A stretch of 64,000 nucleotides of DNA, taken from NCBI GenBank assembly GCA_003134655.1, contig PLBY01000150.1:56249-120248 (forward strand). The letters are read 5' to 3'. The notes beneath the pieces were generated by a model. The model had not been told where the DNA came from. It made no database searches and saw nothing but the letters and a program-made list of their open reading frames with translations. The DNA is from Acidobacteriaceae bacterium (GTDB lineage Bacteria; Acidobacteriota; Terriglobia; Terriglobales; Acidobacteriaceae). A program made the position numbers and the translations under genes. Numbering within the stretch: position 1 is the first letter of the stretch; each line of letters begins with the position of its first letter. Positions 50,201 through 57,865 of the stretch are shown piece by piece.

Positions 50201-52804
50201 TGTAAGGGCCTACCTGCGGCGGCGCAGGCGCTGTTCGCTCTGATCGCGGAAGTTCCCGCCGATCACGACATCGTCATGGATTTTCACGTTTGCCATTCCG
50301 CAAAATTAGGCGACCCGGACGCGACGCAACGCGAAATTCAAACCATGCTCAATCAGGTTGCGTTTCACCGTCCCATCCGGCGCATCGTTGTGTCCGCCGC
50401 TGGCGCGAGCCAGGGCCCGCGCGTGAGCGGCTTGCAACATTTCACTTACCATCTCAATGGTAATGAGTATCAGGAAGATCCGTTCTTCCGCGGCTTGCAT
50501 CCCATGATGGGGAAGCGCCTGCATCTCTGGCGCCTCGGCAATTTCAAGATCGATCGCGTGCCCTCGGTCGAAGACGTTTATCTCTTGCACGCCGTGGCCC
50601 GCGACAATCCCAAGGACGAGCGCCTGTTCGCCGCTGCCGAGGTTCGCGACGTCACTCCTGTGCGCGATGAAGCCGGGCGCATCGTGCAATTGCCGCATCT
50701 GGAACGCATGCTCATGGAAACCCTCGCGGCGATTCGCCTGTTTCAGTCGCGCCGCCGCCCCCAGGAGCGCCTCTACTGGAACCGCGTATTCCTCTATGTC
50801 TGGCCTTCGCTCAATCTGAAACCGGAGGAATTGCGCAACATCGTGCGTCGCCTCCTTCCCGTCACCGAAGGTCTGGGCCTCGAACAAGTCGTGGTGCGTG
50901 CCCGCATCCCCAATCCCGCCACCGGAGAACTGCGCGATCTGGTCGTGCGCATCTCGAGCCCCGTGGGCAGCGGCTTGCTCATTACTTTCCGCCCGGCCGA
51001 TAAACTCCTCGCGCTCAAACCGCTTTCCGAATACGACCAGAAAGTCGTTCGCGTCCGCCAGCGTGGCCTGGTCTATCCGTACGAAATCATCAAGATGCTT
51101 GCGCCCGCTCGCGAAGATGCGCGCAGCGAATTTCCCCCCGGCGATTTCGTCGAGTACGACCTCGATGCCGACCGAAAGCTCGTTCCTGTCGATCGTCCCT
51201 ACGGCAAGAACCGCGCCAACATCATCGTCGGCGTGATCCGCAACTTCACCAAGCGATACCCCGAAGGCATGGCTCGCGTCCTGCTCCTCGGAGATCCCAG
51301 CAAGGATCTTGGCGCCCTCGCCGAAACTGAGTGCCGCCTCATCAGTGCCGCTCTTGATCTCGCAGAAGAGAAGGGCATCCCCGTGGAGTGGTTCCCAATC
51401 TCTGCCGGCGCCAAAATCTCCATGGAGAGCGGCGTCGAGAACATGGACTGGATCGCCCGCGTCCTGCGCCGTCTGATTCAATTCACCCAAGCCGGCGGCG
51501 AAGTGAATCTCCTCATCAACGGCATCAACGTGGGCGCACAGCCCTACTGGAACGCTGAAGCTACCATGTTGATGCACACCCGCGGCATTCTGATCATGAC
51601 CCCGAAGGCCGCCATGGTCCTCACCGGCAAGCGCGCCCTTGACTACTCCGGCGGAATCTCGGCCGAAGATAATCAGGGCATCGGCGGCTACGACCGCATT
51701 ATGGGAGTCAACGGCCAGGCCCAATATTGGGCGAGCGACATCAATGAAGCCTGCCATATTCTGTTCCGCCATTACGATCACACATACGTATACCCGGGGG
51801 AGCGCTTTCCACGGCGCGCCGCCACCACCGATCCCATCACTCGCGACGTGCAGACTTTCCCTCACAACGAAAACGGTGAAGATGGTTTCGCGTATGTCGG
51901 CGAGATCTTGTCCGACGAAACCAACCCCGGCAGAAAGAAGCCTTTCGAAATTCGCAAAGTGATGATGGCGGCCGTCGACCAGGACCATCCTCCGCTGGAG
52001 CGCTGGGCGGGAATGCGAGCCGCCGAAACCGGTGTCGTATGGGACGCTCATCTCGGCGGTTATCCTGTGTGCCTCATCGGAATCGAATCGCGCTCGTTGC
52101 CACGACTCGGATTTGTCCCCGCCGACGGACCCGACCAGTGGTCCGCTGGGACCTTATTCCCTCAGTCTTCCAAGAAAGTGGCGCGTGCCATCAACGCTGC
52201 CAGCAGTAATCGCCCGGTAGTTGTCCTCGCGAATCTGTCCGGCTTTGACGGTTCGCCGGAATCCATGCGCCGCCTGCAACTCGAGTATGGCGCCGAGATT
52301 GGCCGGGCCGTGGTGAACTTCAAGGGCCCCATTGTATTTTGTGTGATATCTCGTTATCACGGCGGTGCTTACGTGGTGTTCTCCCGCGCGCTAAACGAGC
52401 AGCTTGAGGTCGCTGCGTTGGAAGGAACCTATGCCTCTGTGATCGGCGGTGCCCCCGCTGCAGCAGTAGTTTTTGCCGGTGAAGTCGAGACTCGCACCCG
52501 CAAAGACGAACGCCTCCAGGCTTTGAACCAGGCCATGCTCCAGGCGGATGCCGCCGAAAAAGGACGCCTGCGCTCCCAGTGGAACGAACTTCACGACCTC
52601 GTCTATTCCGAGAAACTAGGCGAAATGGCCAGCGAGTTTGACCGCGTGCACAGCGTGTTCCGTGCCCTGAGCGTGGGCGCCCTCGATCACATTATTCCGC
52701 CGGCAAATCTCCGTTCTTATCTCATCAACGCAGTCGAGCGGGGAATCCAGCGCGAGGAGGAAGCCCTCGAAAAGGGAACCCTGGAGATCGTAGAAGCCGC
52801 CTAG
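47213..52804 (+). CDS. Single-chain biotin-dependent acyl-CoA carboxylase (BC-BCCP-central-CT)
   Basis: 1863-residue enzyme joining all parts of an acetyl/acyl-CoA carboxylase, giving malonyl-CoA from acetyl-CoA (or a longer homologue), ATP and bicarbonate. Biotin carboxylase ~1-455: KATAGGGGHGIRLV (Lys175), FMEVNTRLQVEHPVTE (Glu306, Asn308, Arg310). Biotinyl domain ~600-665 with Lys629 in EAMKMET. A region ~665-1270 resembles the non-catalytic central domain of eukaryotic ACC. The carboxyltransferase begins near RGLVYPYEIIKML and includes SMESGVENMDWIARV and VVLANLSGFDGSPESM. Bacterial ACC is normally four separate proteins. 44 bases after the megasynthase, so it probably supplies its extender. 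Confidence 0.9.
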   Translation: MVNDFRRIAIVNRGEPAMRFIHAVREFSSEHGVPLRTIALFTEPDRHAMFVREADEALSLGAAQSLDRDTLHTKSTYLDYKRLEQVLAEAHADAVWVGWGFVAEHAAFADLCQEMGIVFIGPSGDVMRRLGDKIAAKRLAEQSQIAVAPWSGGPVETITDALSHAQRLGFPLLIKATAGGGGHGIRLVHSASQLPQAFERARAEAFKAFGDPTVFMERLVEGARHIEVQVIADNFGTAWAVGVRDCTIQRRHQKVLEEAPSPALSSQQDQDLREAAVRLSKSAGYTNAGTVEFLYAPEARQFFFMEVNTRLQVEHPVTECTTGVDVVKLQIHVARGERLEGDSPRSFGHAIEVRLNAEDPDNDFAAAPGVLERFRMVTGPGVRVDTGVAEGDSISHEFDSMIAKVIAYGQTRKEALSRLQRALGESVIVVKGGASNKAFLLEMLGREEVQNGNVDVGWLDRIAAEDGHLFRKYADVALVQAAIDAYEAELAVEQSQFYASAARGRPRVQSGIGRVLALRHHGHLYAIKTHRIGPRDYRIQVDGARIEAHIDRLDQFESWLVVFGRKFHTVSVSQGISSRIDVDAVSHQVDRDDGGVVHAPAPSVVVSIAVNVGDTVTVGDRIAVLEAMKMETQVVAPFSGRVRKIMIMPNVQVDAGAPLVQIEGAVGADATGPQKRVVFGESHTWREHREASCIDTLKELRQVMLGFDLDPSASARQLAAWSQTCPAHGDDITQHEDEILRIFVDVCSLFHREPDVNHRASGEEPSAESYLFSYLRLVETNAEGLPPAFVEALLSALAHYGVRELDGSPRLKETLLWICKSHQRMAGQVASILDILERRLRHAKAPGPPASSSFRTLLDPIITITHEIYPSVSDLAREVRYRYFDEPLFERARDQVFREAEDHLNYLDAHSDAADRRARLHALIECPQLLAGLFAARFPSAEPALCSTMLEVLTWRYYRNSALVNSRSLSAEGHPCFLAEYDDEGKRIHVFATYSKCKGLPAAAQALFALIAEVPADHDIVMDFHVCHSAKLGDPDATQREIQTMLNQVAFHRPIRRIVVSAAGASQGPRVSGLQHFTYHLNGNEYQEDPFFRGLHPMMGKRLHLWRLGNFKIDRVPSVEDVYLLHAVARDNPKDERLFAAAEVRDVTPVRDEAGRIVQLPHLERMLMETLAAIRLFQSRRRPQERLYWNRVFLYVWPSLNLKPEELRNIVRRLLPVTEGLGLEQVVVRARIPNPATGELRDLVVRISSPVGSGLLITFRPADKLLALKPLSEYDQKVVRVRQRGLVYPYEIIKMLAPAREDARSEFPPGDFVEYDLDADRKLVPVDRPYGKNRANIIVGVIRNFTKRYPEGMARVLLLGDPSKDLGALAETECRLISAALDLAEEKGIPVEWFPISAGAKISMESGVENMDWIARVLRRLIQFTQAGGEVNLLINGINVGAQPYWNAEATMLMHTRGILIMTPKAAMVLTGKRALDYSGGISAEDNQGIGGYDRIMGVNGQAQYWASDINEACHILFRHYDHTYVYPGERFPRRAATTDPITRDVQTFPHNENGEDGFAYVGEILSDETNPGRKKPFEIRKVMMAAVDQDHPPLERWAGMRAAETGVVWDAHLGGYPVCLIGIESRSLPRLGFVPADGPDQWSAGTLFPQSSKKVARAINAASSNRPVVVLANLSGFDGSPESMRRLQLEYGAEIGRAVVNFKGPIVFCVISRYHGGAYVVFSRALNEQLEVAALEGTYASVIGGAPAAAVVFAGEVETRTRKDERLQALNQAMLQADAAEKGRLRSQWNELHDLVYSEKLGEMASEFDRVHSVFRALSVGALDHIIPPANLRSYLINAVERGIQREEEALEKGTLEIVEAA

Positions 52805-52862
52805 CGTATCGAGCCGCGAATCGGCGATTGCAGCACACAGAGTAAGAGGCCACCGTGGAAGA

Positions 52863-52919
52863 GCGGCCCTTCAGGGCCGCGTAAAGGCTTCAATGAACGT
52901 GGGCTTCAGCCCCTGTGGT
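52863..52919. repeat. R1-related hairpin element before the transferase gene
   Basis: GCGGCCC-ttca-GGGCCGC, then a tail GGGCTTCAGCCCCTGTGGT that matches the 3' end of R1. It accounts for the open frame upstream of the transferase start. Confidence 0.65.
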
Positions 52920-52952
52920 CGATTGTTCCTTGAAGGGACGCGTTACACCGCA

Positions 52953-53693
52953 ATGGACATCTACTGGCTGGAACAAACCGAATCCGACGTCCCCACGAAC
53001 AACAACTGGCTGAGCCCGCGCGAGGCGACTGCCCTCGCCGCCCTGCGCTTTCTCAAGCGCCGCTCGGACTGGCGCCTCGGTCGCTGGACCGCGAAGCAGG
53101 CCCTCGCCGCCTGCCTCAACCTGCCGACAAATCTTCTCGCCCTCGCCGACCTCGAGATCCGCGCCGCATCGTCTGGTGCACCAGAAGTCTTTCTCCACGG
53201 CGAGCCGGCAGACATCGCCATCTCACTCAGTCATCGTGCGGGCACCGCCCTGTGCACGCTCGGACCACCCGGCAGCAACTTCGGTTGTGATCTGGAAATG
53301 GTTGAACCGCGCAGCGCCGCTTTCGTCGACGACTACTTCACCGCCGACGAGCAGGTGCTCATCGCGGACACCCCTCTGCCTGAACGCGCCCTGCTTCTGG
53401 CTCTGCTCTGGAGCGGCAAGGAAAGCGCGCTCAAAGCCCTGCGCGTCGGTCTTCGGCTCAATACTCGATGCATGAACGTGAAGCCATCCCCAACGATGGG
53501 GACTCTCACCGAAGACTCCCCCATTTGGCATCCCTTAAGCATTCGCTATTCAGGCGCACAGACCTTCAGCGGCTGGTGGCGGCGAGAAACTGACTTAGTG
53601 CGCACAGTAGTCTCCGAGGCACCGCTTGGAGCGCTGCTTCCTGCACGAGAAACCAATGTCGTTGGAGTCACCCTTCGCCAACAAACCGCGTAG
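52953..53693 (+). CDS. 4'-phosphopantetheinyl transferase, Sfp type
   Basis: 246-residue enzyme that moves the phosphopantetheine arm of CoA onto carrier domains. Motifs: GCDLEMVEPRSAAFVDDYFT (G-x-D-x-E Mg2+ site) and LALLWSGKESALKAL (W-x-x-K-E-x-x-x-K). Length fits the Sfp class that serves large synthases. ATG 52953 (MDIYWLEQ) is chosen; upstream in-frame sequence is a dispersed repeat. Last gene of the cluster, 149 bases after the carboxylase, and the natural partner for the four carrier domains of the megasynthase. Confidence 0.9.
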   Translation: MDIYWLEQTESDVPTNNNWLSPREATALAALRFLKRRSDWRLGRWTAKQALAACLNLPTNLLALADLEIRAASSGAPEVFLHGEPADIAISLSHRAGTALCTLGPPGSNFGCDLEMVEPRSAAFVDDYFTADEQVLIADTPLPERALLLALLWSGKESALKALRVGLRLNTRCMNVKPSPTMGTLTEDSPIWHPLSIRYSGAQTFSGWWRRETDLVRTVVSEAPLGALLPARETNVVGVTLRQQTA

Positions 53694-53749
53694 GCCCTTG
53701 AGGGGACAATACTTTGCAGAGACCGCGTCGACGGGCACGAACATCCGAC

Positions 53750-54817
53750 TCACGGTCCCTGCGGTTTCCGCATCTCCGATTCCTCCGCCTGGTGGCTTTC
53801 CACCGACAACTTCCGCAGAGACAACCTCTCATGGTGCGCCAGAATCAGACCCAGCGGCACCACTGCCGCAAAGGTCACCAGCCAGAGCAGGATCCCGCAA
53901 CTGGCCGCCATCTCCGCAGGCACATCAAACACACTCGACAGGATCGCGACCGTGGCGATCTGCGAACCACCACCGACGGCAGGCAACTGCAACAGCGAAC
54001 CCACCATGCTGGCGAAGATCAGAATCAACAACTGCGAGACTGGAATTTCCAGCGCGTCCACACCGTAGGAATGCGTCACTTCCTTGTACGCCAGCGCAAT
54101 CAGATACCACATTCCCACCGATACCATTGCCAGCCACAGCATCGACAACGGTCCGTGAATCGTGTTGAGGCCCATCCCGAACTCTCTCACCTTCTGGCCC
54201 AGCCGATGTCCCAGGTTGGAAGAGAGGTGCGCAAATCGCTGTTCCACCCACTGCGCCGCGACGTCCACATTGCGGCGGATCAGGACTGCCGCCACCGCGG
54301 TCCCCGCGACGATGGCAATCAGAAGAAAGCTCGCTTCCCGGAAGCTTCTGTAGAACTCAGGATGTGGAATGGAAGGCAACGCACTCGGCAGAAAAATGGC
54401 CAGCGCTACCAGTACCGCGAACGCTCCGATGTCAAAGATCCGTTCCACAGCCCAAACGGCCAGTTGCGACGAAAAGGGAAGCTCTGTCCGTCGTGCGATC
54501 AGGTACGGACGAATGAATTCCCCTGCCCGCCCCAGCAGTGCGATCCCCGCGAACCCAACCAGCGTCGGCGATACCAACTCCGCCACTGTTGTCGTCGGCC
54601 GGACCGGCTTCAGGAAAATCTTCCAGCGCAACGCCCGCATCACATAGGCGATGTAAATGTAGGCAATCCCGTACAACACACGGATCTTCTTGATGCGATG
54701 CGTCTGGCTCCAGAACGTGCCCCAATCAAAGCTCCGCCAGTGCCGGTATTGCAGGTAAACCAGAACGGCCAGGATGAGGAACACCACGACGCTGGCCAGA
54801 ATGCGCTTCTTATCCAT
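53750..54817 (-). CDS. Lysylphosphatidylglycerol-synthase-type membrane protein (UPF0104)
   Basis: Integral membrane protein of about 355 aa with eight or so helices, of the AglD2/LPG-synthase TM family. Family marks: YVMRALRWKIFLKPVRPTTT, VGFAGIALLGRAGEFIRPYL, WAVERIFDIGAFAVLVALAI and LQLPAVGGGSQIATV. It lacks the MprF catalytic domain. Such proteins act in lipid or polyprenyl-linked transport or flipping; the substrate is unknown. ATG 54817 (MDKKRIL) is more likely than the upstream start at 54874. Convergent with the transferase gene. Confidence 0.82.
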   Translation of the reverse strand: MDKKRILASVVVFLILAVLVYLQYRHWRSFDWGTFWSQTHRIKKIRVLYGIAYIYIAYVMRALRWKIFLKPVRPTTTVAELVSPTLVGFAGIALLGRAGEFIRPYLIARRTELPFSSQLAVWAVERIFDIGAFAVLVALAIFLPSALPSIPHPEFYRSFREASFLLIAIVAGTAVAAVLIRRNVDVAAQWVEQRFAHLSSNLGHRLGQKVREFGMGLNTIHGPLSMLWLAMVSVGMWYLIALAYKEVTHSYGVDALEIPVSQLLILIFASMVGSLLQLPAVGGGSQIATVAILSSVFDVPAEMAASCGILLWLVTFAAVVPLGLILAHHERLSLRKLSVESHQAEESEMRKPQGP

Positions 54818-54917
54818 GAAGGGGAAAGACTCCGCGCCGCCGCGCTCGCAACGCGCAGCGGAAAACGGCACCACCCAAGGTAAATGACTGAGCCCGAGGG
54901 GTCAAACCAGAACACTC

Positions 54918-54961
54918 ATGTGGCGACAGCCGCTTTCGGCTGTCGGTCGAGCAAGCGAGAC
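54918..54961. repeat. Dispersed palindromic repeat, family R4 (copy 1)
   Basis: ATGTGG followed by CGACAGCCG-ctt-TCGGCTGTCG and GTCGAGC-aagc-GAGAC. A sister copy is at 56817. Confidence 0.75.
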
Positions 54962-55003
54962 ACTGGTCTTGGATTGGCTTGACTGAACGTAGGTCGGAAT
55001 CAC

Positions 55004-55885
55004 CTACTGCCTTGCCGGGGCCGAACTTATCTGGGACGACCTTGCCTTTGCTTGAACCAGGCTGGAATCGTGCGCGTTGCTGCTAGTTGGACTCTTCGTG
55101 CTGGCGTGCTTCGCAGCGCCAGCTTTCGCCGCCGAGCTGGCAGCCGCCTTTTCCTGAGCCGCCTTCTTCCTATTAAAGTCCCTGACGATCCGCGCCACAT
55201 ACGCCCGCGTCTCATAATACGGAGGCACGCCCCCAAACTGTTCCACCCGCTGCGGCCCCGCATTGTAGGCCGCTAGCGCCTTCACCAGATCAAAGTTGTA
55301 GCGCTCCAGAAGTTCCCGCAGATACTTCGTTCCACCCTCGACATTGGCCTGCGGATCGAACGCATTCGGCACTCCCAACTGCGATGCCGTCCCCGGCATC
55401 AATTGCATCAGCCCCTGCGCACCCTTCGGCGACACCGCCCGCACGTTAAACCCGCTCTCCGCCTTGATCACACTGTTCACGAGATCCGGATCCAGCCGGT
55501 ACCTCCCGCTAGCCGAATTCACCACCTCATTCAGATCTAACGGACCCGAACTGGGTGTCCCATTTCTCGCGTATTTTGCGAGAGAGCTTGCCCTGAGCTT
55601 GTCGAAGGGTGGGGATTTTCCGGAAGCCGAAAGCCGGGAGCCGGAAGCCGCCTCTTGCGGCGCCGCCTCAAAATGCTCAATCTCCGCCGTAGGCACATCC
55701 ACGAAGCCAGACCCATCCGCCGTCACGTACAACCGCGTAACATCCCCAACAATCTCCCGTCGCTCATGCCGAATGGAGAACCCATTCTTCAGCACCGCAA
55801 CCTCACCGGCAAAGCAGGGAAGCGCCCCCACCGCGAGAACCGCGATGATCGCCAAACGCACCCGAGTTGGACCCAACCAATTCAT
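55004..55885 (-). CDS. Lytic transglycosylase (SLT family) with signal peptide
   Basis: Murein lytic transglycosylase, about 293 aa, exported. Signal peptide RVRLAIIAVLAVGALPCFA; an N-terminal beta-type segment (GEVAVLKNGFSIRHERREIV); then the SLT domain from ~120 with SVIKAESGFN (catalytic Glu143), SPKGAQGLMQLMPGTA, GTKYLRELLERY and ALAAYNAGP. The C-terminal Ala/Lys/Ser tail is low complexity. The linker at residues ~89-111 is encoded by a dispersed repeat (55553-55619). ATG 55885 is chosen; the longer frame has no signal peptide at its start. It follows the HAD gene by 36 bases on the same strand. Confidence 0.9.
   Translation of the reverse strand: MNWLGPTRVRLAIIAVLAVGALPCFAGEVAVLKNGFSIRHERREIVGDVTRLYVTADGSGFVDVPTAEIEHFEAAPQEAASGSRLSASGKSPPFDKLRASSLAKYARNGTPSSGPLDLNEVVNSASGRYRLDPDLVNSVIKAESGFNVRAVSPKGAQGLMQLMPGTASQLGVPNAFDPQANVEGGTKYLRELLERYNFDLVKALAAYNAGPQRVEQFGGVPPYYETRAYVARIVRDFNRKKAAQEKAAASSAAKAGAAKHASTKSPTSSNAHDSSLVQAKARSSQISSAPARQ
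55553..55619. repeat. Dispersed repeat family R3 (copy 2), inside the transglycosylase gene
   Basis: Begins GGGTGTCCCAT and ends GGTGGGGATTTT, with CTCGCGTATTTTGCGAGAG and TTGCCCTGAGCTTGTCGAAG between. It is translated in frame as a linker. Copies at 12372, 57788 and 58469 are intergenic. Confidence 0.78.
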
Positions 55886-55920
55886 CCCAGCCTTGAAACT
55901 CGAAGCTCGTAACTCGAAGC

Positions 55921-56796
55921 TTACGACCGAAGCCCCGCGGCGTCTAGCTTCCCATCCAGCGCCAACTCCACCGCCGCTGCAATCCCGCACGCATCGTTGC
56001 TCAGCGTCACCGTCCACCCGCGGCTGCGCAACTCCTCGCACGCATTCCCCATGATAACCGGATGCCCCGCAAACTCAAGCATCTCAACATCATTATGGTT
56101 ATCACCAACGGCCATGACCTCTTCGCGCCGGTACCCGCGATGCCCAGCCCACCGCTCCAGCGCATGTCCCTTGGAGCATCCCGCATTCAGCACGTCGATC
56201 ATCGACAAATCCCGCTCCGGATACTCCGTGCGCAGCACGGTTACTGTCCCATCCATGCCCGCCCCTTCCAGCACCCGTAGCGTCCGGCTCATCCGCGCCA
56301 TCGTCCCACAAAACATCGCCTGCACCGGATCGTTCACCAGCGCATCTTCGATTGGCACGACAAACTCGATGTACTCCATATTCTTCTCAAGCCAGCGCCG
56401 GATGCTCGCCCCCAATTCGTCCATCCTCTCCAGCACAATCGCGCCCTTGGTTTCCTGATCAAATGTCAGAACGGTATTCCCCCGGAACTCTTGCATCGCC
56501 CCGCAAAGCCTCCGGCAAGTCTCCGCCGGCATCAAGTCGCGATGAAACGTCTCCCCCTCCAGCGACCGCGTCACCGCCCCGTTCGAACTGATCAGCCAAA
56601 GATCGAACCCCAACTGCTTCGCGATAGGCAAGGCAAACGTATGCCTGCGTCCGGTCACCAGCACAATCTCGATCCCCGCCGCGTGCGCGCGCCGCAGCGC
56701 CATCAGATCGCACTCAGAAACCTGAAATTGTGGATTAAGCAGCGTGCCGTCGATATCAGTCGCCAGCAGCCGGACGGAGGGCGTGGAAATCTTCAC
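55921..56796 (-). CDS. HAD-superfamily hydrolase, Cof subfamily (IIB)
   Basis: 291-residue cytoplasmic phosphatase. Motif I LLATDIDGTLLNP (nucleophile Asp), motif II LVTGRR, motif III Lys in NAGCSKGHALERW, motif IV VMAVGDNHNDVEMLEFAG. The IIB cap is inserted after motif II. Such enzymes dephosphorylate sugar phosphates, nucleotides or pyridoxal phosphate; the substrate cannot be assigned. ATG 56796 begins just after a repeat. Probably co-transcribed with the transglycosylase. Confidence 0.88.
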   Translation of the reverse strand: MKISTPSVRLLATDIDGTLLNPQFQVSECDLMALRRAHAAGIEIVLVTGRRHTFALPIAKQLGFDLWLISSNGAVTRSLEGETFHRDLMPAETCRRLCGAMQEFRGNTVLTFDQETKGAIVLERMDELGASIRRWLEKNMEYIEFVVPIEDALVNDPVQAMFCGTMARMSRTLRVLEGAGMDGTVTVLRTEYPERDLSMIDVLNAGCSKGHALERWAGHRGYRREEVMAVGDNHNDVEMLEFAGHPVIMGNACEELRSRGWTVTLSNDACGIAAAVELALDGKLDAAGLRS

Positions 56797-56816
56797 CCTT
56801 CATTTTAACATCGGAC

Positions 56817-56863
56817 ATGTGGGGACAGCCGCCCTCGGCTGTCCCGTCGAGCGAAGCTCGACG
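56817..56863. repeat. Dispersed palindromic repeat, family R4 (copy 2)
   Basis: ATGTGGGGACAGCCG-ccc-TCGGCTGTCCC then GTCGAGC-gaa-GCTCGAC. Differences from copy 1 are mostly paired, keeping both hairpins. Confidence 0.78.
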
Positions 56864-56887
56864 ATCGGCCGGTGGCCGAGGAACGCC

Positions 56888-57628
56888 TTACGTGGCCGGC
56901 AATCGTCCCAGCAGCGCGCTGGCTTTGCGGAACCACGGCCGCTCCCGCCGCCGCAAATATCCCGGCATCGTCGGTTTCTTGTCCAGAATCTTCTGCGACC
57001 ATACGCGGGCCTCAGCGGCGCGCCCCTGCGCCTGCAGAAACAGCGCGTAGTGGTAGTACGTCTCAGAGATGGTAGAAATCCGCGTCGCCTCGCGGAACAT
57101 CGCATCTGCCTTCTCAATCTGTCCCGTCTGCGCGTGCGCCCAAGCCAGCAGTCCCTTGGCCCGGTGAAAGTCGTAATCGGGATCGGAACTGACAGCGCGC
57201 TCTAAGTCCGGCACCGCCGCCGCAAACTCTCCCAGTTCGATCTCCGCGACCCCGCGTCTGTAGAACGGATCGACATGGTCCGTCCGCGACGAAATCGCCT
57301 TGTCGAATGAATCCTTAGCCCGCGCGTAGTTCCCGTCGTCGATGTACAGCAACCCAAGCTCTTCGTAATTTCCCGCCGAAGGATTATCGAGGATCGTCCG
57401 CTCCAACTCCTGGATCCGTTTCCTTCGCGGAAAGACTTGAAACGAACCCCGCAGCAGCCCCGCATCCGGAATCACCTCCACGACGATATATACCAGCGCG
57501 CCGATCGGGTGAATCAGGATTACCCATATCCAGAAATAATCCGGTCGCCGCCGGATGAAGTGGACCAGAGCCACAATCCTGACCAGGATTCCCCACCACG
57601 AAAACGCAAAGAAAAGAAAGGATCCCAT
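56888..57628 (-). CDS. TPR protein with two N-terminal membrane helices
   Basis: 246 aa. MGSFLFFAFSWWGILVRIVA and FWIWVILIHPIGALVYIVVE are two membrane segments in a phospholipase-D-nuclease-N-terminal-like arrangement. Residues ~95-225 are tetratricopeptide repeats (YEELGLLYIDDGNYARAKDS, FYRRGVAEIELGEFAAAVPD, AKGLLAWAHAQTGQIEKADA, YYHYALFLQAQGRAAEARVW). It is likely a cytoplasmic-facing scaffold. The start at 57628 is preferred over 57688 because it begins with the first helix. Function unknown. Confidence 0.82.
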   Translation of the reverse strand: MGSFLFFAFSWWGILVRIVALVHFIRRRPDYFWIWVILIHPIGALVYIVVEVIPDAGLLRGSFQVFPRRKRIQELERTILDNPSAGNYEELGLLYIDDGNYARAKDSFDKAISSRTDHVDPFYRRGVAEIELGEFAAAVPDLERAVSSDPDYDFHRAKGLLAWAHAQTGQIEKADAMFREATRISTISETYYHYALFLQAQGRAAEARVWSQKILDKKPTMPGYLRRRERPWFRKASALLGRLPAT

Positions 57629-57705
57629 GGCTGAAATCGCACTATAGCACGCGCCCCCCACCTTTTTCGGTGACGCCGCAATAACCAAAGTGTACCCAAG
57701 GAGGT

Positions 57706-57732
57706 TATGTGGCGCGGGCGCCCCCGCCCGCG
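57706..57732. repeat. GC-rich palindromic repeat, family R8 (copy 1)
   Basis: TATGTGG then CGCGGGCG-ccc-CCGCCCGCG. The second copy is at 60064. Confidence 0.75.
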
Positions 57733-57787
57733 TTTTCCCTCCAGCGGGGCCAATGTCCTGCCTGGTGTCTGGAAGCTAAGTATGAGC

Positions 57788-57839
57788 GGGTGCCCCATCC
57801 TAACGTCGCGCAGTCTGCGACGTTAGGATGGGGATTTTT
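57788..57839. repeat. Dispersed repeat family R3 (copy 3)
   Basis: GGGTGCCCCATCCTAACGTC, central GCGCAGTCTGC, then GACGTTAGGATGGGGATTTT: a long near-perfect hairpin with a T-run. It could end transcription of the gene to its right or left. Confidence 0.8.
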
Positions 57840-57865
57840 GACTTTCGATTGCCAATGCTACCGCG

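Noticed and set aside
50306..52051. Long minus-strand open frame (581 codons) opposite the carboxylase
   Set aside because: Same shadow effect; the plus strand holds recognisable carboxyltransferase motifs throughout.
53626..54168. Plus-strand frames opposite the UPF0104 membrane protein
   Set aside because: Pro/Ser/Thr/Arg-rich shadow; the minus strand encodes hydrophobic helices with family motifs.
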